The position numbers and the translations under genes are program-made. The notes beneath the pieces are model-generated. The model was not told where the DNA came from. It did no database searches and worked only from the letters and a program-made list of their open reading frames with translations. Source: Actinosynnema pretiosum (GTDB lineage: Bacteria > Actinomycetota > Actinomycetes > Mycobacteriales > Pseudonocardiaceae). Taken from it: DNA of 46,946 nucleotides. The stretch is taken from the NCBI RefSeq assembly GCF_024171695.1, contig NZ_JAMTCF010000011.1, positions 1 to 46,946 on the forward strand, written 5' to 3'. Positions 27,007 to 35,840 of the stretch are shown piece after piece (the stretch's first letter is position 1; each line of letters opens with the position of its first letter).

Positions 27007-27921
27007 GTGACGGAACTCGTGGCGGTGTTCGCGCCCTCTCCCCAGTTGACGGTGACCGTGGAAGACCTGGACGGCGCCCCGGACATCCACCTGCACGCGG
27101 GCGGGCAGGGCGTGTGGCAGTCCAGGATGATCACCTCGCTGGGCGCGGAGGTCGTGCTGGTCGCGGCGCTCGGCGGGGAGACCGGCGAGGTGCTGCGGCA
27201 CCTGGTGGGCGTGGAGCTGAAGGTGCTGGACGTGACCGCGCGCAACGGCGCGTACGTGCACGACCGGCGGGAGGGCGAGCGGGAGTCGCTGGTCGAGATG
27301 CCCGCCGACCACCTCTCGCGGCACGAGCTGGACGACCTGTACGAGCTGGCGCTGGTGGAGTGCCTGCGCGCCAAGGTGGCGGTGCTCAGCGGGCCGAACG
27401 ACGACGTGGTGCCGGACGAGGTCTACCGCAGGCTCACCGCCGACCTGCGCGGTCAGGGGCGGGACGTGGTGGTCGACCTGTCCGGCGGCAGGCTCGCCGC
27501 CGCGCTGGAGGGCGGGCCGACCGTGGTCAAGGTCAGCCACGACGAGCTCGTCGAGGACGGCCGGGCGAAGTCGGACGCGGAGGAGGACCTGGTGGCGGCG
27601 ATGCGGGACATCGCCGAGTGCGGCGCGCGCGCCGTGGTCGTGTCGCGCGCGGCCGAGCCCACGCTGGCGCTGATCGGCTCGAAGCTGTGGCGGGTCTCCG
27701 CCCCCGGTCTGTCCACTGTGGACACCAAGGGCGGCGGCGACTCGATGACCGCGGGCCTGGCCGCCGGGTTGGCGCTCGGGATCGACCTGGAGGAGGCTTT
27801 GAGGCTGGGCGCGGCGGCCGGTTCGCTGAACGTCACCAGGCACGGTCTGGGCACCGGCGGTGGCGAGGCGGTGCAGGAGCTCGCCGCGCGGGTGGACCTG
27901 CGAGCCGTGGAGGGCGAATGA
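27007..27921 (+). CDS. PfkB-family carbohydrate kinase
   Basis: 304 aa from GTG 27007; only a weak ribosome site. The N-terminal FAPSPQLTVTVEDLD and LHAGGQGVWQSRMITSLGAEVVLVAALGGETGEVL resemble 1-phosphofructokinase-like members (substrate-binding GG motif). The nucleotide/catalytic motif near residue 240 is DTKGGGDSMTAGLAAGLALG, where the second Gly replaces the usual Ala of GAGD and the Asp remains as base. Role: ATP-dependent phosphorylation of a sugar or sugar phosphate. It overlaps surE by ATGA, so kinase and nucleotidase are made together, which may reflect control of a phosphorylated metabolite (inference). Confidence 0.87.
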   Translation: MTELVAVFAPSPQLTVTVEDLDGAPDIHLHAGGQGVWQSRMITSLGAEVVLVAALGGETGEVLRHLVGVELKVLDVTARNGAYVHDRREGERESLVEMPADHLSRHELDDLYELALVECLRAKVAVLSGPNDDVVPDEVYRRLTADLRGQGRDVVVDLSGGRLAAALEGGPTVVKVSHDELVEDGRAKSDAEEDLVAAMRDIAECGARAVVVSRAAEPTLALIGSKLWRVSAPGLSTVDTKGGGDSMTAGLAAGLALGIDLEEALRLGAAAGSLNVTRHGLGTGGGEAVQELAARVDLRAVEGE

Positions 27922-28649
27922 GGGCACTGGTCACCAACGACGACGGCATCGACTCGCCGGGGTTGCTGGCGCTGGCGCGGGGTGCGCGCGACCACGGGTG
28001 GGAGGTGGTGGTCGCCGCGCCGGAGCGCGAGGCCAGCGGCACCAGCGCGGGCCTGACGGCGGCGGGTGACCACCGCAGCATCCACGTGGAGCGCCGCGAG
28101 CTCGACGGCTTCGAGGCCTACGCGGTCGCGGGGCACCCCGGCCTGATCGCGCTGGTGGCGTCGCGGGGCGCGTTCGGCGAGGTGCCGGACGTGGTGCTGT
28201 CCGGGGTCAACCGGGGCGCCAACACCGGTCGGGCGGTGCTGCACTCCGGGACGGTCGGCGCGGTGCTGACGGCGTCGGTGAACGACCTGCGCGGCATGGC
28301 GGTGTCGCTGGACGTGCCGCTCGAAGGCGAGGTCGAGTACCTGTGGGACTCGGCGGTGACGGTGGCGCGGGGGCTGTTCGACGTGCTGGCGGGGCTGCCG
28401 GAGGGTGCGGTGCTGAACGTGAACGCGCCGAACGTGCCCGAGCCGGGCGAGCCGGTGCGGGCGACGCTGGCGGAGTTCGGGTCGGTGCAGACGCGGGTGA
28501 AGCGGGCGGACGAGGGGATGATCGACGTGAACTCGGTGCTCGTGCCGGGGGACCTGCCCGCGGGCAGCGACGCGGCCCTGCTGGTGGCCGGTAGGGCCAC
28601 GGTGACGCCGCTGCGGTCGGTGGGGGAGGACACGGAGCTCAACTGGTGA
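27918..28649 (+). CDS. surE: 5'/3'-nucleotidase SurE
   Basis: 243 aa from ATG 27918. It starts MRALVTNDDGIDSPGLLALA, the invariant SurE metal-binding NDDG motif (Asp8, Asp9), followed by VVVAAPEREASGTSAGLT (Ser metal ligand) and DVVLSGVNRGANTGRAVLHSGTVGAVLTA (Asn ligand and phosphate loop). Family role: metal-dependent dephosphorylation of nucleoside monophosphates and some short phosphorylated compounds in the cytoplasm, associated with stationary-phase survival. Coupled to the PfkB gene. Its last 11 nt overlap the 3' end of the convergent hydrolase gene. Confidence 0.94.
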   Translation: MRALVTNDDGIDSPGLLALARGARDHGWEVVVAAPEREASGTSAGLTAAGDHRSIHVERRELDGFEAYAVAGHPGLIALVASRGAFGEVPDVVLSGVNRGANTGRAVLHSGTVGAVLTASVNDLRGMAVSLDVPLEGEVEYLWDSAVTVARGLFDVLAGLPEGAVLNVNAPNVPEPGEPVRATLAEFGSVQTRVKRADEGMIDVNSVLVPGDLPAGSDAALLVAGRATVTPLRSVGEDTELNW

Positions 28650-29436
28650 GCAGGGCGCGGACCTCGCGGGTGGCGAGGTAACCGGTGGCGGTGTGGAAGT
28701 CCCAGTTCCCCACCGTCACCGGGATGTCCTGCTCGACGCCGGTGAAGTGCGGGGTGAGGCCGGTGCGGGGGAGGGCGACCAGGTCGCCGACGTCGGCGAC
28801 GTTGATCCAGCGGTTGACCCTGGGGGGTTTGGCGTTGGTGCCGGGGCGCAGGCGCGGGGCGACGACACCGGGCATGGCCAGAGGGCTGCCGAGGGTGATG
28901 AGGAGTTCGACGTCGTGGTCGGGGTGGGCCCAGAGGGTCTCGTAGGCGACCACGGAGCCGAGCGAGTGGGCGATGACCACGTCGGGGCGGTGGGCTGCGA
29001 GGGAATCGGCGATGGCTTGGCGGGTTTTCGCGCGGCGCGAGGAGTCCGGGGACGACAGGTAGGTGTGGACCTCGCGGCAGAAGGCGATGGCGAACAGGCG
29101 GGCGGCTTTGCCGAAGCGGCGGGTGATCCAGTCGGCTGCTTGGCGGGCGCGGATGGTGCGGGGGCCTTGGGAGGTTGAGACGGGGGCGAGGGCGTCGACC
29201 CAGTCGACGAGGAGGAGTTGCTCCTCCGGGGTGAGGGCTGCTGGGTCGTCCAAGGGGCCTTGAGCAGTGCCTCGGTGCAGGTGGTGGGCGTAGTAGCCGA
29301 TGGCCAGATCGATGTCGGGGAGGGCCAAGGCGGTGGACCAGGTTCGCGCGAGAGCCTTGGCGGCTGCTTCCGAGGACCCCTCGGCGCGGAGGAGGCCGTA
29401 GTTGCCGATTCCGTGGACGCCTTGGACCTTGGTCAT
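28639..29436 (-). CDS. Alpha/beta-hydrolase (serine esterase/lipase-like) coupled to the caspase-STAND gene
   Basis: 265 aa from ATG 29436, overlapping the stop of the upstream gene by 4 nt (ATGA). The N-terminus KVQGVHGIGNYGL has the HGIGN oxyanion pattern, PDVVIAHSLGSVVAYETLW carries the nucleophile Ser about 158 in GxSxG form (H-S-L-G), Asp is likely in INVADVGDLV (about 215-218), and His about 248 is in WDFHTATGYL. This arrangement resembles hydrolases fused to or next to NACHT/STAND and caspase proteins in multicellular bacteria. No signal peptide or membrane span, so it is cytoplasmic. Inference: it is an effector (lipid, ester or peptide target) controlled by the large upstream protein. 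Substrate unknown. Confidence 0.8.
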   Translation of the reverse strand: MTKVQGVHGIGNYGLLRAEGSSEAAAKALARTWSTALALPDIDLAIGYYAHHLHRGTAQGPLDDPAALTPEEQLLLVDWVDALAPVSTSQGPRTIRARQAADWITRRFGKAARLFAIAFCREVHTYLSSPDSSRRAKTRQAIADSLAAHRPDVVIAHSLGSVVAYETLWAHPDHDVELLITLGSPLAMPGVVAPRLRPGTNAKPPRVNRWINVADVGDLVALPRTGLTPHFTGVEQDIPVTVGNWDFHTATGYLATREVRALLTS

Positions 29437-32400
29437 GACTTGCTCCCGTGGTGCTCGAAGACCAGCAGTTCGCCGCCCGCGCCGATGAGCAGGGTGCGGC
29501 CGTCGTGCATGGTGTCGATCTGCCAGATCGGGGCGCCCACGGAGAACTCGCCCAGCAGGGCGCGGGCTTCGAGGTCCCACCAGCGGACCAGACCCGTGTC
29601 GCATCCGCTGAACGCTATGGACCTGCCCTCCAGGGTTGCGCAGCGCACCGCGCGGGCGCTCTCGTGCGCACCGATCTCGATCTTCACGTTCTGGAAGTCG
29701 TTCGAGTGCCGGATCACCAGGTGTCCTGCGACGATCGCCAACTCGACCAGCCAACCGTCCACCAAGCCGTGGTCTACCCCCTCTGGACGGAACCGAGCGG
29801 CGAACCAGCCGGCGCTGTTCAGCCGCTCCCCTGAGTCGCGGTGCATGGAAAAAGTCCTGGAACCCGTTTTTGCTATCAGTAGGTCAGTGTCGCCGGCTTT
29901 TTCTACCGAGAGCTTCGTTGCTGTGGCCGGGAGGTGTCCCAGTTTTATCTCCTGCCAGTTTTTGGTGGATACCTCGACAAGTTGCAGGTCCGCTCTCGCC
30001 AGGATAACCTTTTCGTTGAATAGGGTGAAAGCGGAAACTGAAGACGCGAGTGTTCGGGGAGGCAGGGGGAGTGCCTGCATCCTGTCTTGCATGTGGTCGT
30101 AGCAGTGTATTCCGCCTGCACTGTCCAGTCCGATGACCTGAGCAGCCCTTGCGCTTCCCGTCAACCTGGTGATCGGTTTATTCGACAGTGGGAACCAGCC
30201 TGAGGGCAGAGTGCGCACGGAGCCGTCGGCGCGACCGGTAAGCACCCTATTTGAACCGTTGGCGATGGCCAGTGCAGTCGTCGGTAGATCCGTGCGGGTG
30301 TGGATGGTGCGCCACTCTGCGTTCTGCTCGTTCAGTTCCAACATGGTGAAACCTGCGTCGAACGCGGCGACAACGTGAGAACCCTGCTTTTTTACGACTA
30401 CTGGACCGGTGAGCTTATGGGGTGGTTCAGGTAATTCTTTTCCTGAAGTGAAGAGTGTGCCGTCGGAAGTCGTCGAAAATGCGATTGGGTTTCTTTTTGA
30501 TACCCCCATAGTCCATGTTCTGCTGCGGTGTTTGAGTCTTTTTTGAATGCGTGATCTTCTGCTCGTGAAGTGGTAGGAGATGATCTCTCCGATTTCGCTG
30601 ACGCAGAAGTAGGTGTTCGGTTCGGACTGGACGGCGGCGGCGATGGCATGCTTGCCCGGTGAAGCCACGCGTGCGCCGTCCTCCCGCCATGCGCCTTCCG
30701 CGCTGAACACGACGGCCTCGTTCCTCTCCGACAGCAGGACCAAGTCGCCCACGACCCCTGTGAAGACCTTGTCCATGACCACCCAGTCATCCCCGAGTAT
30801 CCAAGTGATCAAGCTGGTGTCGCTCAGCGCCGCAGCTTTTGTGCCGTCCTCGGACATCGCGATGGAGAAGAAGCGCCAAGGAACGGTCTTCTTCGGCTTG
30901 GAACCTCCGGCGGCCCAGCGCGGCTGCCAGATCAGCGGTTGCCTGCCTGCCATGTTCGCCGCCCGTCGTGCCAGGACGTGGTCCCCGGCTCGGGTCGCTT
31001 CCAGCGCCAGCGCCTCGGGGGTTTTGATGCCGGTGTAACGGCTGAACGTGCTCGTGATGGACGCTGCCGCGTCTGAGTTCCCCGCCGCTTCCGTCAGCGC
31101 TTCCAGCGCTCCTGGGTGCAGCAGCAGTCCAGGGTCGGAGCTGAGCTCTTCCAGGCGATCCGCTGCTTCGGCGTGCGAGGCGACGTGTCGGAACAGGTAC
31201 GGCTCGGCCGCGTTCCAGTCCCGATTGTCCTGCTGTCCCAAGGGGTGCAGCAGCGCGTCCAACACCTGGTGCTCGGCGTTCGGCGTTCGTCCGGCGAGTG
31301 TTTCGGCCAATCCCTGGTGGAACAGCCGGTAGAGGTTGCTGTGGTCGGGATCCATGCTCTGCCGCAGGTAGAAGCGGATCACCTCGAGCATCGAGCGGAT
31401 CTGGCCCGGAGTGCGGTTCTGCTGCTTCGGGACGAGTCCCGACGTCACCCTGGCCAGCACCGACACCGGCATCCCGGACCCCTTGGCGTGGGCGAGCGCC
31501 GTGAGCATGGCGTTCAGCCAGATGCCGTTCCCCGCCAGCTCCAGGTCCAGTTCCAGCACGCCCTGCAGCTCGGCGGGCGCCCTGCTGCCCAGTCGCTTCG
31601 CCACTTCAGGATCTTTGAGCGGCACCTCGGCGTACGCGCTCAGGAAGTGCCTCGTGTACAGCCCCGCCACCAGGAACGGCCCCCACGCGCTGTCGGCAAA
31701 AGCCAGCGTCTCGGCGACCGCGTGCGCGAACTCCCCGGTCACGCTGGGCAGCCTGCGGTACTCGACCACCGTGCGCATCAGGTTCGACACGTAGTTGTAG
31801 AGGTCGTCCTCCAGCACGCCCCGGTCCACGTCGTCCAGGTTCACGACCACGGCTAGGTCCAGCAGCGACCGGTACTCCGGGTAGTCGCGCACGCCCACCA
31901 GAAGCCGCACCCGAGCCCCTGCGGCCGCCAGCGGCAGCAGCAGCTCGGTCATCAGCGTCACCGGGTTGTCCGCCTCGTCCAAGGCGTCCACCACGATCAC
32001 CGCCTGCCGTTGACGCAGTTCAGCCACCAGATTCCCGACGGTGATCGCTTCCGGCAGACCCAGCTGCCTGGCCAGCGACGTCGTCACCGCCGCCAACCCT
32101 CGTTGCCGCGCGTGCACGGCTGCCAACCCGGCGACCGGCGTCGGCGCTTGGACGATGTTGTTCCACACCGCCTGGGTCCGCTCCCGCAACTGCGGGTGCG
32201 CCGCGCACACCAGCACCCCGAGCAGCGCCGACTTGCCCGATCCCGGACTCCCCGTCACCACCCGCAGCACCGCGTCCCCGACCCCGTTCACCCACGGCGA
32301 CAGCTCCCGCAGCTCCTTGCCCCGCCCGGTGAAGCACCCTGCGAGGTCGTGCTCGACGCTGGTCAACCGCCCGGTTCCGGTGGCCCGCTCCAGGAAGTGC

Positions 32401-33197
32401 CGTGCGTCCAAGCCCTCGTCCAGGTCGTCCAGGAACGGCAGCACTCCGGGGTCCACGCTCGCCCGCAGCGCAGGCCGAGGCGACGGGTCGTGATCCCGGT
32501 TGGGGAAGAACGGCGGGTAGTCCCCCTCGCTGATGTCCACCACCGTCGCCTTGACCTGCTGGGGGAGTGCGTCGTCCGCGTCCGCCAGCCGGTTCACCTC
32601 CTGGCGGATCGCCCGCGCCACCGACGGCAGGGGCACGTGCGGGCTGCTGCGGTCCACGTCCAGCTCGCCCTCGTGCAGCCCGCGCAGCACCGCCACCACG
32701 GCCTCGGTGAACCGGCCGTCGTACGCCGCCTGCCCGCCAGGGCACGCCGCGATCACCCACGACCTCGGCGCGTTCTCAAGTTCGCCCTGCCACTGCAACC
32801 TGGTCGCTGTTCCCGCCGAGCACAGATCCAGCAGGAACAGCACCCGCGGCCGTTCCGGCGCGTTCTGCTGCATGGTCAACCAGTGCGCCACGCTCGTGCT
32901 CGCGTGCGGTTTCCCATCGCTGCCCAGCGCGAACACCGTGGCGTTCCCATCAGCCTGGTGGCCGTGCGACAGCACGTGCACCAGCATCAGGTCGTCGGCG
33001 GCGGCCCGAGCCACCGCCTCGGCGATCGCCGCACCGAGTTCGGCGCTGGTCATCCGGTCAGCGCACTGGGCTTCCACGGTGTAACCCAGCGCGTGAAGGG
33101 CTTTTTCCAGGTCCCACACCCTGGCCGGTGCGAAGTCCAGTCGCTCGTGGTCGTCGAACTCCGTCACGCCGACGATCAGCGCACGCCGCACAGCCAC
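29433..33197 (-). CDS. Caspase-like peptidase + STAND NTPase + beta-propeller conflict protein
   Basis: 1254 aa from GTG 33197, chosen for the GGGGAGAAGG ribosome site 4 nt upstream; a TTG at 33233 would add 12 residues. Residues 1-230 form a caspase-like (C14) domain: VRRALIVGVTEFDD, catalytic His in VHVLSHGHQ (about 78-80), catalytic Cys in LLDLCSAGT (about 126), then SWVIAACPGGQAAYDGRFTEAV. A NACHT/STAND module follows: CFTGRGKELREL, Walker A GSPGSGKS (about 316-323), Walker B VIVVDALDEAD (about 402-411), then a helical region. From about residue 780 the protein shows WD40-like beta-propeller repeats (KAAALSDTSLITWILGDD, SIAFSGCDTGLVRWWD, TLLIGAGGELLVFE). Such proteins are proposed immune sensors: ligand binding to the propeller drives NTPase assembly and protease activation. 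The propeller-coding part is richer in A/T than its neighbours. Confidence 0.88.
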   Translation of the reverse strand: MAVRRALIVGVTEFDDHERLDFAPARVWDLEKALHALGYTVEAQCADRMTSAELGAAIAEAVARAAADDLMLVHVLSHGHQADGNATVFALGSDGKPHASTSVAHWLTMQQNAPERPRVLFLLDLCSAGTATRLQWQGELENAPRSWVIAACPGGQAAYDGRFTEAVVAVLRGLHEGELDVDRSSPHVPLPSVARAIRQEVNRLADADDALPQQVKATVVDISEGDYPPFFPNRDHDPSPRPALRASVDPGVLPFLDDLDEGLDARHFLERATGTGRLTSVEHDLAGCFTGRGKELRELSPWVNGVGDAVLRVVTGSPGSGKSALLGVLVCAAHPQLRERTQAVWNNIVQAPTPVAGLAAVHARQRGLAAVTTSLARQLGLPEAITVGNLVAELRQRQAVIVVDALDEADNPVTLMTELLLPLAAAGARVRLLVGVRDYPEYRSLLDLAVVVNLDDVDRGVLEDDLYNYVSNLMRTVVEYRRLPSVTGEFAHAVAETLAFADSAWGPFLVAGLYTRHFLSAYAEVPLKDPEVAKRLGSRAPAELQGVLELDLELAGNGIWLNAMLTALAHAKGSGMPVSVLARVTSGLVPKQQNRTPGQIRSMLEVIRFYLRQSMDPDHSNLYRLFHQGLAETLAGRTPNAEHQVLDALLHPLGQQDNRDWNAAEPYLFRHVASHAEAADRLEELSSDPGLLLHPGALEALTEAAGNSDAAASITSTFSRYTGIKTPEALALEATRAGDHVLARRAANMAGRQPLIWQPRWAAGGSKPKKTVPWRFFSIAMSEDGTKAAALSDTSLITWILGDDWVVMDKVFTGVVGDLVLLSERNEAVVFSAEGAWREDGARVASPGKHAIAAAVQSEPNTYFCVSEIGEIISYHFTSRRSRIQKRLKHRSRTWTMGVSKRNPIAFSTTSDGTLFTSGKELPEPPHKLTGPVVVKKQGSHVVAAFDAGFTMLELNEQNAEWRTIHTRTDLPTTALAIANGSNRVLTGRADGSVRTLPSGWFPLSNKPITRLTGSARAAQVIGLDSAGGIHCYDHMQDRMQALPLPPRTLASSVSAFTLFNEKVILARADLQLVEVSTKNWQEIKLGHLPATATKLSVEKAGDTDLLIAKTGSRTFSMHRDSGERLNSAGWFAARFRPEGVDHGLVDGWLVELAIVAGHLVIRHSNDFQNVKIEIGAHESARAVRCATLEGRSIAFSGCDTGLVRWWDLEARALLGEFSVGAPIWQIDTMHDGRTLLIGAGGELLVFEHHGSKS

Positions 33198-33287
33198 CCG
33201 GCCTTCTCCCCAGTTGGTCCACACCCCGCTCAAGGGGTGTTCACCAGGATGGCGGTAATGCGATCGACGGTCAGCGCACTATTGCGG

Positions 33288-34208
33288 TTATCGGGTCAAC
33301 CGCTCCACCTCGTCCCACAACGAGCCCGGCCGCTGCGACCGCTCGTACGTCGACCGCAGGTAGTGCAGCGGCCGGACCTCCCGGTCGTGCCACAGCAACC
33401 CCGTGCTCCACCCCGGCTCCTTCGCCGCCGCCAGCCACACGATCGTGTCCGCCCCGCGCTCCGGCGACCGCAACAACGGCCTGGTCACCGCGTGGAACCT
33501 CGGCAGCGACGTCGCCACCCCGCCCGTGTTCGCCCAACCGGGGTGCGTCGAGTGCACCGCCACCCCGTCCAACCGCTGCGACCACAACCGCGCCAGCACC
33601 ACCTGCATCCGCTTGGTGCGCGCGTACCCCGTGGTCGGCCGGTACTCCCCGCGCCCGTACTGCAGGTCGTCCACCACCAGCGGCTGCGCGTACATCCCGC
33701 CCGACGCCACCCAGATCACCCGCGCGCCCACCGGCAACCGGTCGCGCAGCAGGGACGTCAGCAGGTGCGGGCCGAGCACGTGGGTGGCCAGCATCACCTC
33801 GTTGCCCTCCGCCGTCTCGGTCCGGACCGGCGGCATCACGCCCGCGTTGTGCACCAGCACGTCCACCCGGCCCAGGCCCGCCGCGAGGTCGCGCACCTCG
33901 GCCAGCAGGCTCACGTCGCACCGGTCCACGGTCACGTCGGCCCCCGGCACGGCCCGCCTGACCAGCTCGCGCGCCCGCCCGCCGTCACCGCGCACCACCA
34001 GCCGCAGCGACGCCCCCAACCGCGCCAGCCCCAGCGCGGCGGCGAAGCCGAGCCCGGCCTTGGCGCCGGTCACCACGACGACCTTGCCCGCCAGCGCCCC
34101 GGCGGGCGCGTCCGCGGGCCACCACGCCCGCCGGACCGCGCACCCCACGCGGGTGTAGCCCAGCAGCGAGCGGTCCAGCGCGGTGTCGACGAACCTCTGC
34201 CACGACAT
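33288..34208 (-). CDS. Short-chain dehydrogenase/reductase
   Basis: 306 aa from ATG 34208; ATG 34220 is a close alternative and neither has a strong ribosome site. Classical SDR motifs in order: VVVTGAKAGLG (cofactor loop), DVLVHNAGVM (NAG motif), VIWVASGG (catalytic Ser region) and GYARTKRM (YxxxK). An N-terminal tail of about 40 residues precedes the Rossmann fold. The C-terminal pattern (HPGWANTGG, LLWHDREVRPLHYL) resembles the retinol dehydrogenase/DHRS12-like branch. Role: NAD(P)-dependent oxidoreduction of an unidentified alcohol or carbonyl. It stands alone, ending in TAA, with a 95-bp gap to the start of the caspase-STAND gene on the same strand. Confidence 0.88.
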   Translation of the reverse strand: MSWQRFVDTALDRSLLGYTRVGCAVRRAWWPADAPAGALAGKVVVVTGAKAGLGFAAALGLARLGASLRLVVRGDGGRARELVRRAVPGADVTVDRCDVSLLAEVRDLAAGLGRVDVLVHNAGVMPPVRTETAEGNEVMLATHVLGPHLLTSLLRDRLPVGARVIWVASGGMYAQPLVVDDLQYGRGEYRPTTGYARTKRMQVVLARLWSQRLDGVAVHSTHPGWANTGGVATSLPRFHAVTRPLLRSPERGADTIVWLAAAKEPGWSTGLLWHDREVRPLHYLRSTYERSQRPGSLWDEVERLTR

Positions 34209-34337
34209 GCCACGGATCATCCCGCCCCGCGCGCCCGCGCGCTCGACCGGGGAAAAGGAGAACCCCACCGGGAGCGGGAGCTCTACCAGCGGGGTTCGGG
34301 GAACAAGCGCCGGGCGGAAGGGCCCGGAAGATGATCG

Positions 34338-34359
34338 AGGGGGCACGTGAGCGCCCCCT
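34338..34359 (-). terminator. Hairpin terminator after the small basic protein gene
   Basis: AGGGGGC (34338-34344), 8-nt loop, GCCCCCT (34353-34359), 9 nt beyond the stop of the gene ending at 34369. A second 7-bp hairpin (34260-34266 with 34291-34297) lies further downstream. Confidence 0.65.
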
Positions 34360-34368
34360 GCGGTGTCG

Positions 34369-34764
34369 TCAGGCCGCCAGGCCCTGACGGCCTCGGACGC
34401 GGGCGATGCGGGTCAGCGCCGTCACCTCGTCGTCGACGCCCAGCGCCACCCGGCGGCGCAGGCGGGACTCCACGAACTCGCCCAGCGGGGTGTCCGGGGC
34501 CTTGGCGAACGCCTTCCGGTGCAGCGCCAGCACGTTCTGGCCGACCCGGTCGGCGCGGTCGGCGTCCACGGGGCCGAGGGCGCCGCGCAGCACCTGGTCC
34601 GCGCTGTGCCTGCCCGCCCGGTGCAGGGCGCTCTTGCGGCGCTGGACGCCGCGCCGCGACGCCTTGTCGTTCTGGCCGTAGGCGTTCCGGCGGTCCTTGG
34701 CGTAGCTCAGCCGCTTCTTCTCCTGCGGCGTGCGCCTCGGCGGCCTGTTCGTCTTCTGAACCAT
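34369..34764 (-). CDS. Small basic conserved protein of unknown function
   Basis: 131 aa from ATG 34764, with GGAGGTG 4 nt upstream, which supports this start over upstream in-frame codons. The N-terminal half is very basic (VQKTNRPPRRTPQEKKRLSY, AKDRRNAYGQNDKASRRGV), the C-terminal half is helical and mixed-charge (QVLRGALGPVDADRADRVGQ). I recognise the KKRLSYAKDRRNAYGQNDKASRR pattern as recurrent in actinobacterial hypothetical proteins but know no function; nucleic-acid binding is a guess from charge. Single-gene unit with its own terminator. Confidence 0.75.
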   Translation of the reverse strand: MVQKTNRPPRRTPQEKKRLSYAKDRRNAYGQNDKASRRGVQRRKSALHRAGRHSADQVLRGALGPVDADRADRVGQNVLALHRKAFAKAPDTPLGEFVESRLRRRVALGVDDEVTALTRIARVRGRQGLAA

Positions 34765-34827
34765 CACACCTCCTGTGTCGATGGCGCCGAAACGTAGTCG
34801 GGACCACCACGCGGAGTACACCGAATT

Positions 34828-35751
34828 TCACCGGCGCCGCTCCACCTCCGCCAACCGCGCCGCCACGCCGGGACAGCGCTCGCGCACCACCGCCAGGAAC
34901 GCGGCCAGCACGGGGGAGTCGTCCCCGGCGCGGAACGACAGCACCAGCTCCGGCAGCTCCACCACCGGCTCCACCGCGCAGAACCACACCCCCGCCCGCT
35001 CCGCCACCCGCATCCGCGCCGGGCCCAGCCCCACCCCGACGCCGCACGCCGCCATGCCGATGATCGTGTGCACGTCCCGCGCCCGCACCGCCCCGGCCAG
35101 CGCCTCCTCGCCGAGCAGCCCGCGCAACCACGCGCCCACCGCGGGCTCCTCCGACCCCGGCGACACGATCAACCGCTGACGCCGCAACTGCTCCAGCCCG
35201 ACCGACGCCTCACCGGCCCACGGGTGCCCCGCCCCCACCACGGCCACCAGCGCGTCCCGCCCCACCACCACCGACACCAGGTCCTCGACCCCGCGCCCCC
35301 TCGGCCGCCCCAGCCCGAACACCACGTCCAGCTCGCCGTCGACCAGCTCGGCCACGCCCCGCGCGCTCGCCGTCTCCCGCAGCTCCAGCCGCACGTCCGC
35401 GTGCCGCCGCCCGAACGGCCCCAGCACCCCCGGCAGCGGCTCCAGCAGCGCCGACGCCACGAACCCCAGGCGCAACCGGCCCGTCTCGCCCCGGTCCGCC
35501 CGCCCCGCGTCCACCGCCGCGGCCCCCATCTCCGCCAGCGCCCGCCCGGCCCGCGCCAGGAACGCCTCGCCCGCCGCCGTCGGGAACACCCCGCGCGCCG
35601 TGCGGTCGAACAAACGCGCGCCGACCTCCCCCTCCAGCCGGGCGATCTGGCGCGACAGCGGCGGTTGCGCGATGCCCAGCGCCTCCGCCGCGCGACCGAA
35701 GTGCTGGTGCTCCGCCAGCGCCAGCGCGTACCTCAGGTGCCTCGCCTCCAC
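34828..35751 (-). CDS. LysR-family transcriptional regulator
   Basis: 307 aa from GTG 35751, chosen because the LysR-box palindrome at 35763-35779 then lies just upstream; GTG 35781 would put the operator inside the gene. The N-terminal winged helix-turn-helix is typical: ARHLRYALALAEHQHFGRAAEALGIAQPPLSRQIARLEGEVGARLFDRTARG. The C-terminal two-lobed effector domain starts near residue 90 (GRLRLGFVASALLEPLPGVLGPF). Divergent from the hydrolase-MFS pair, which it probably controls in response to a small effector. Confidence 0.92.
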   Translation of the reverse strand: MEARHLRYALALAEHQHFGRAAEALGIAQPPLSRQIARLEGEVGARLFDRTARGVFPTAAGEAFLARAGRALAEMGAAAVDAGRADRGETGRLRLGFVASALLEPLPGVLGPFGRRHADVRLELRETASARGVAELVDGELDVVFGLGRPRGRGVEDLVSVVVGRDALVAVVGAGHPWAGEASVGLEQLRRQRLIVSPGSEEPAVGAWLRGLLGEEALAGAVRARDVHTIIGMAACGVGVGLGPARMRVAERAGVWFCAVEPVVELPELVLSFRAGDDSPVLAAFLAVVRERCPGVAARLAEVERRR

Positions 35752-35762
35752 GCACAACCCCC

Positions 35763-35779
35763 GATACTCCTCGGGTATC
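35763..35779. promoter_or_regulatory. LysR box between LysR and hydrolase genes
   Basis: GATAC-N7-GTATC, an instance of the T-N11-A LysR-type motif with ATAC/GTAT arms. It lies 12 nt before the LysR start and 62 nt before the hydrolase start, the standard autoregulation site. Confidence 0.72.
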
Positions 35780-35840
35780 ACCGGACACCGGTTCAGACAT
35801 GGCGCGGCACCGGGGCATTCCCGGCTGGTGGGCTGGGCCC

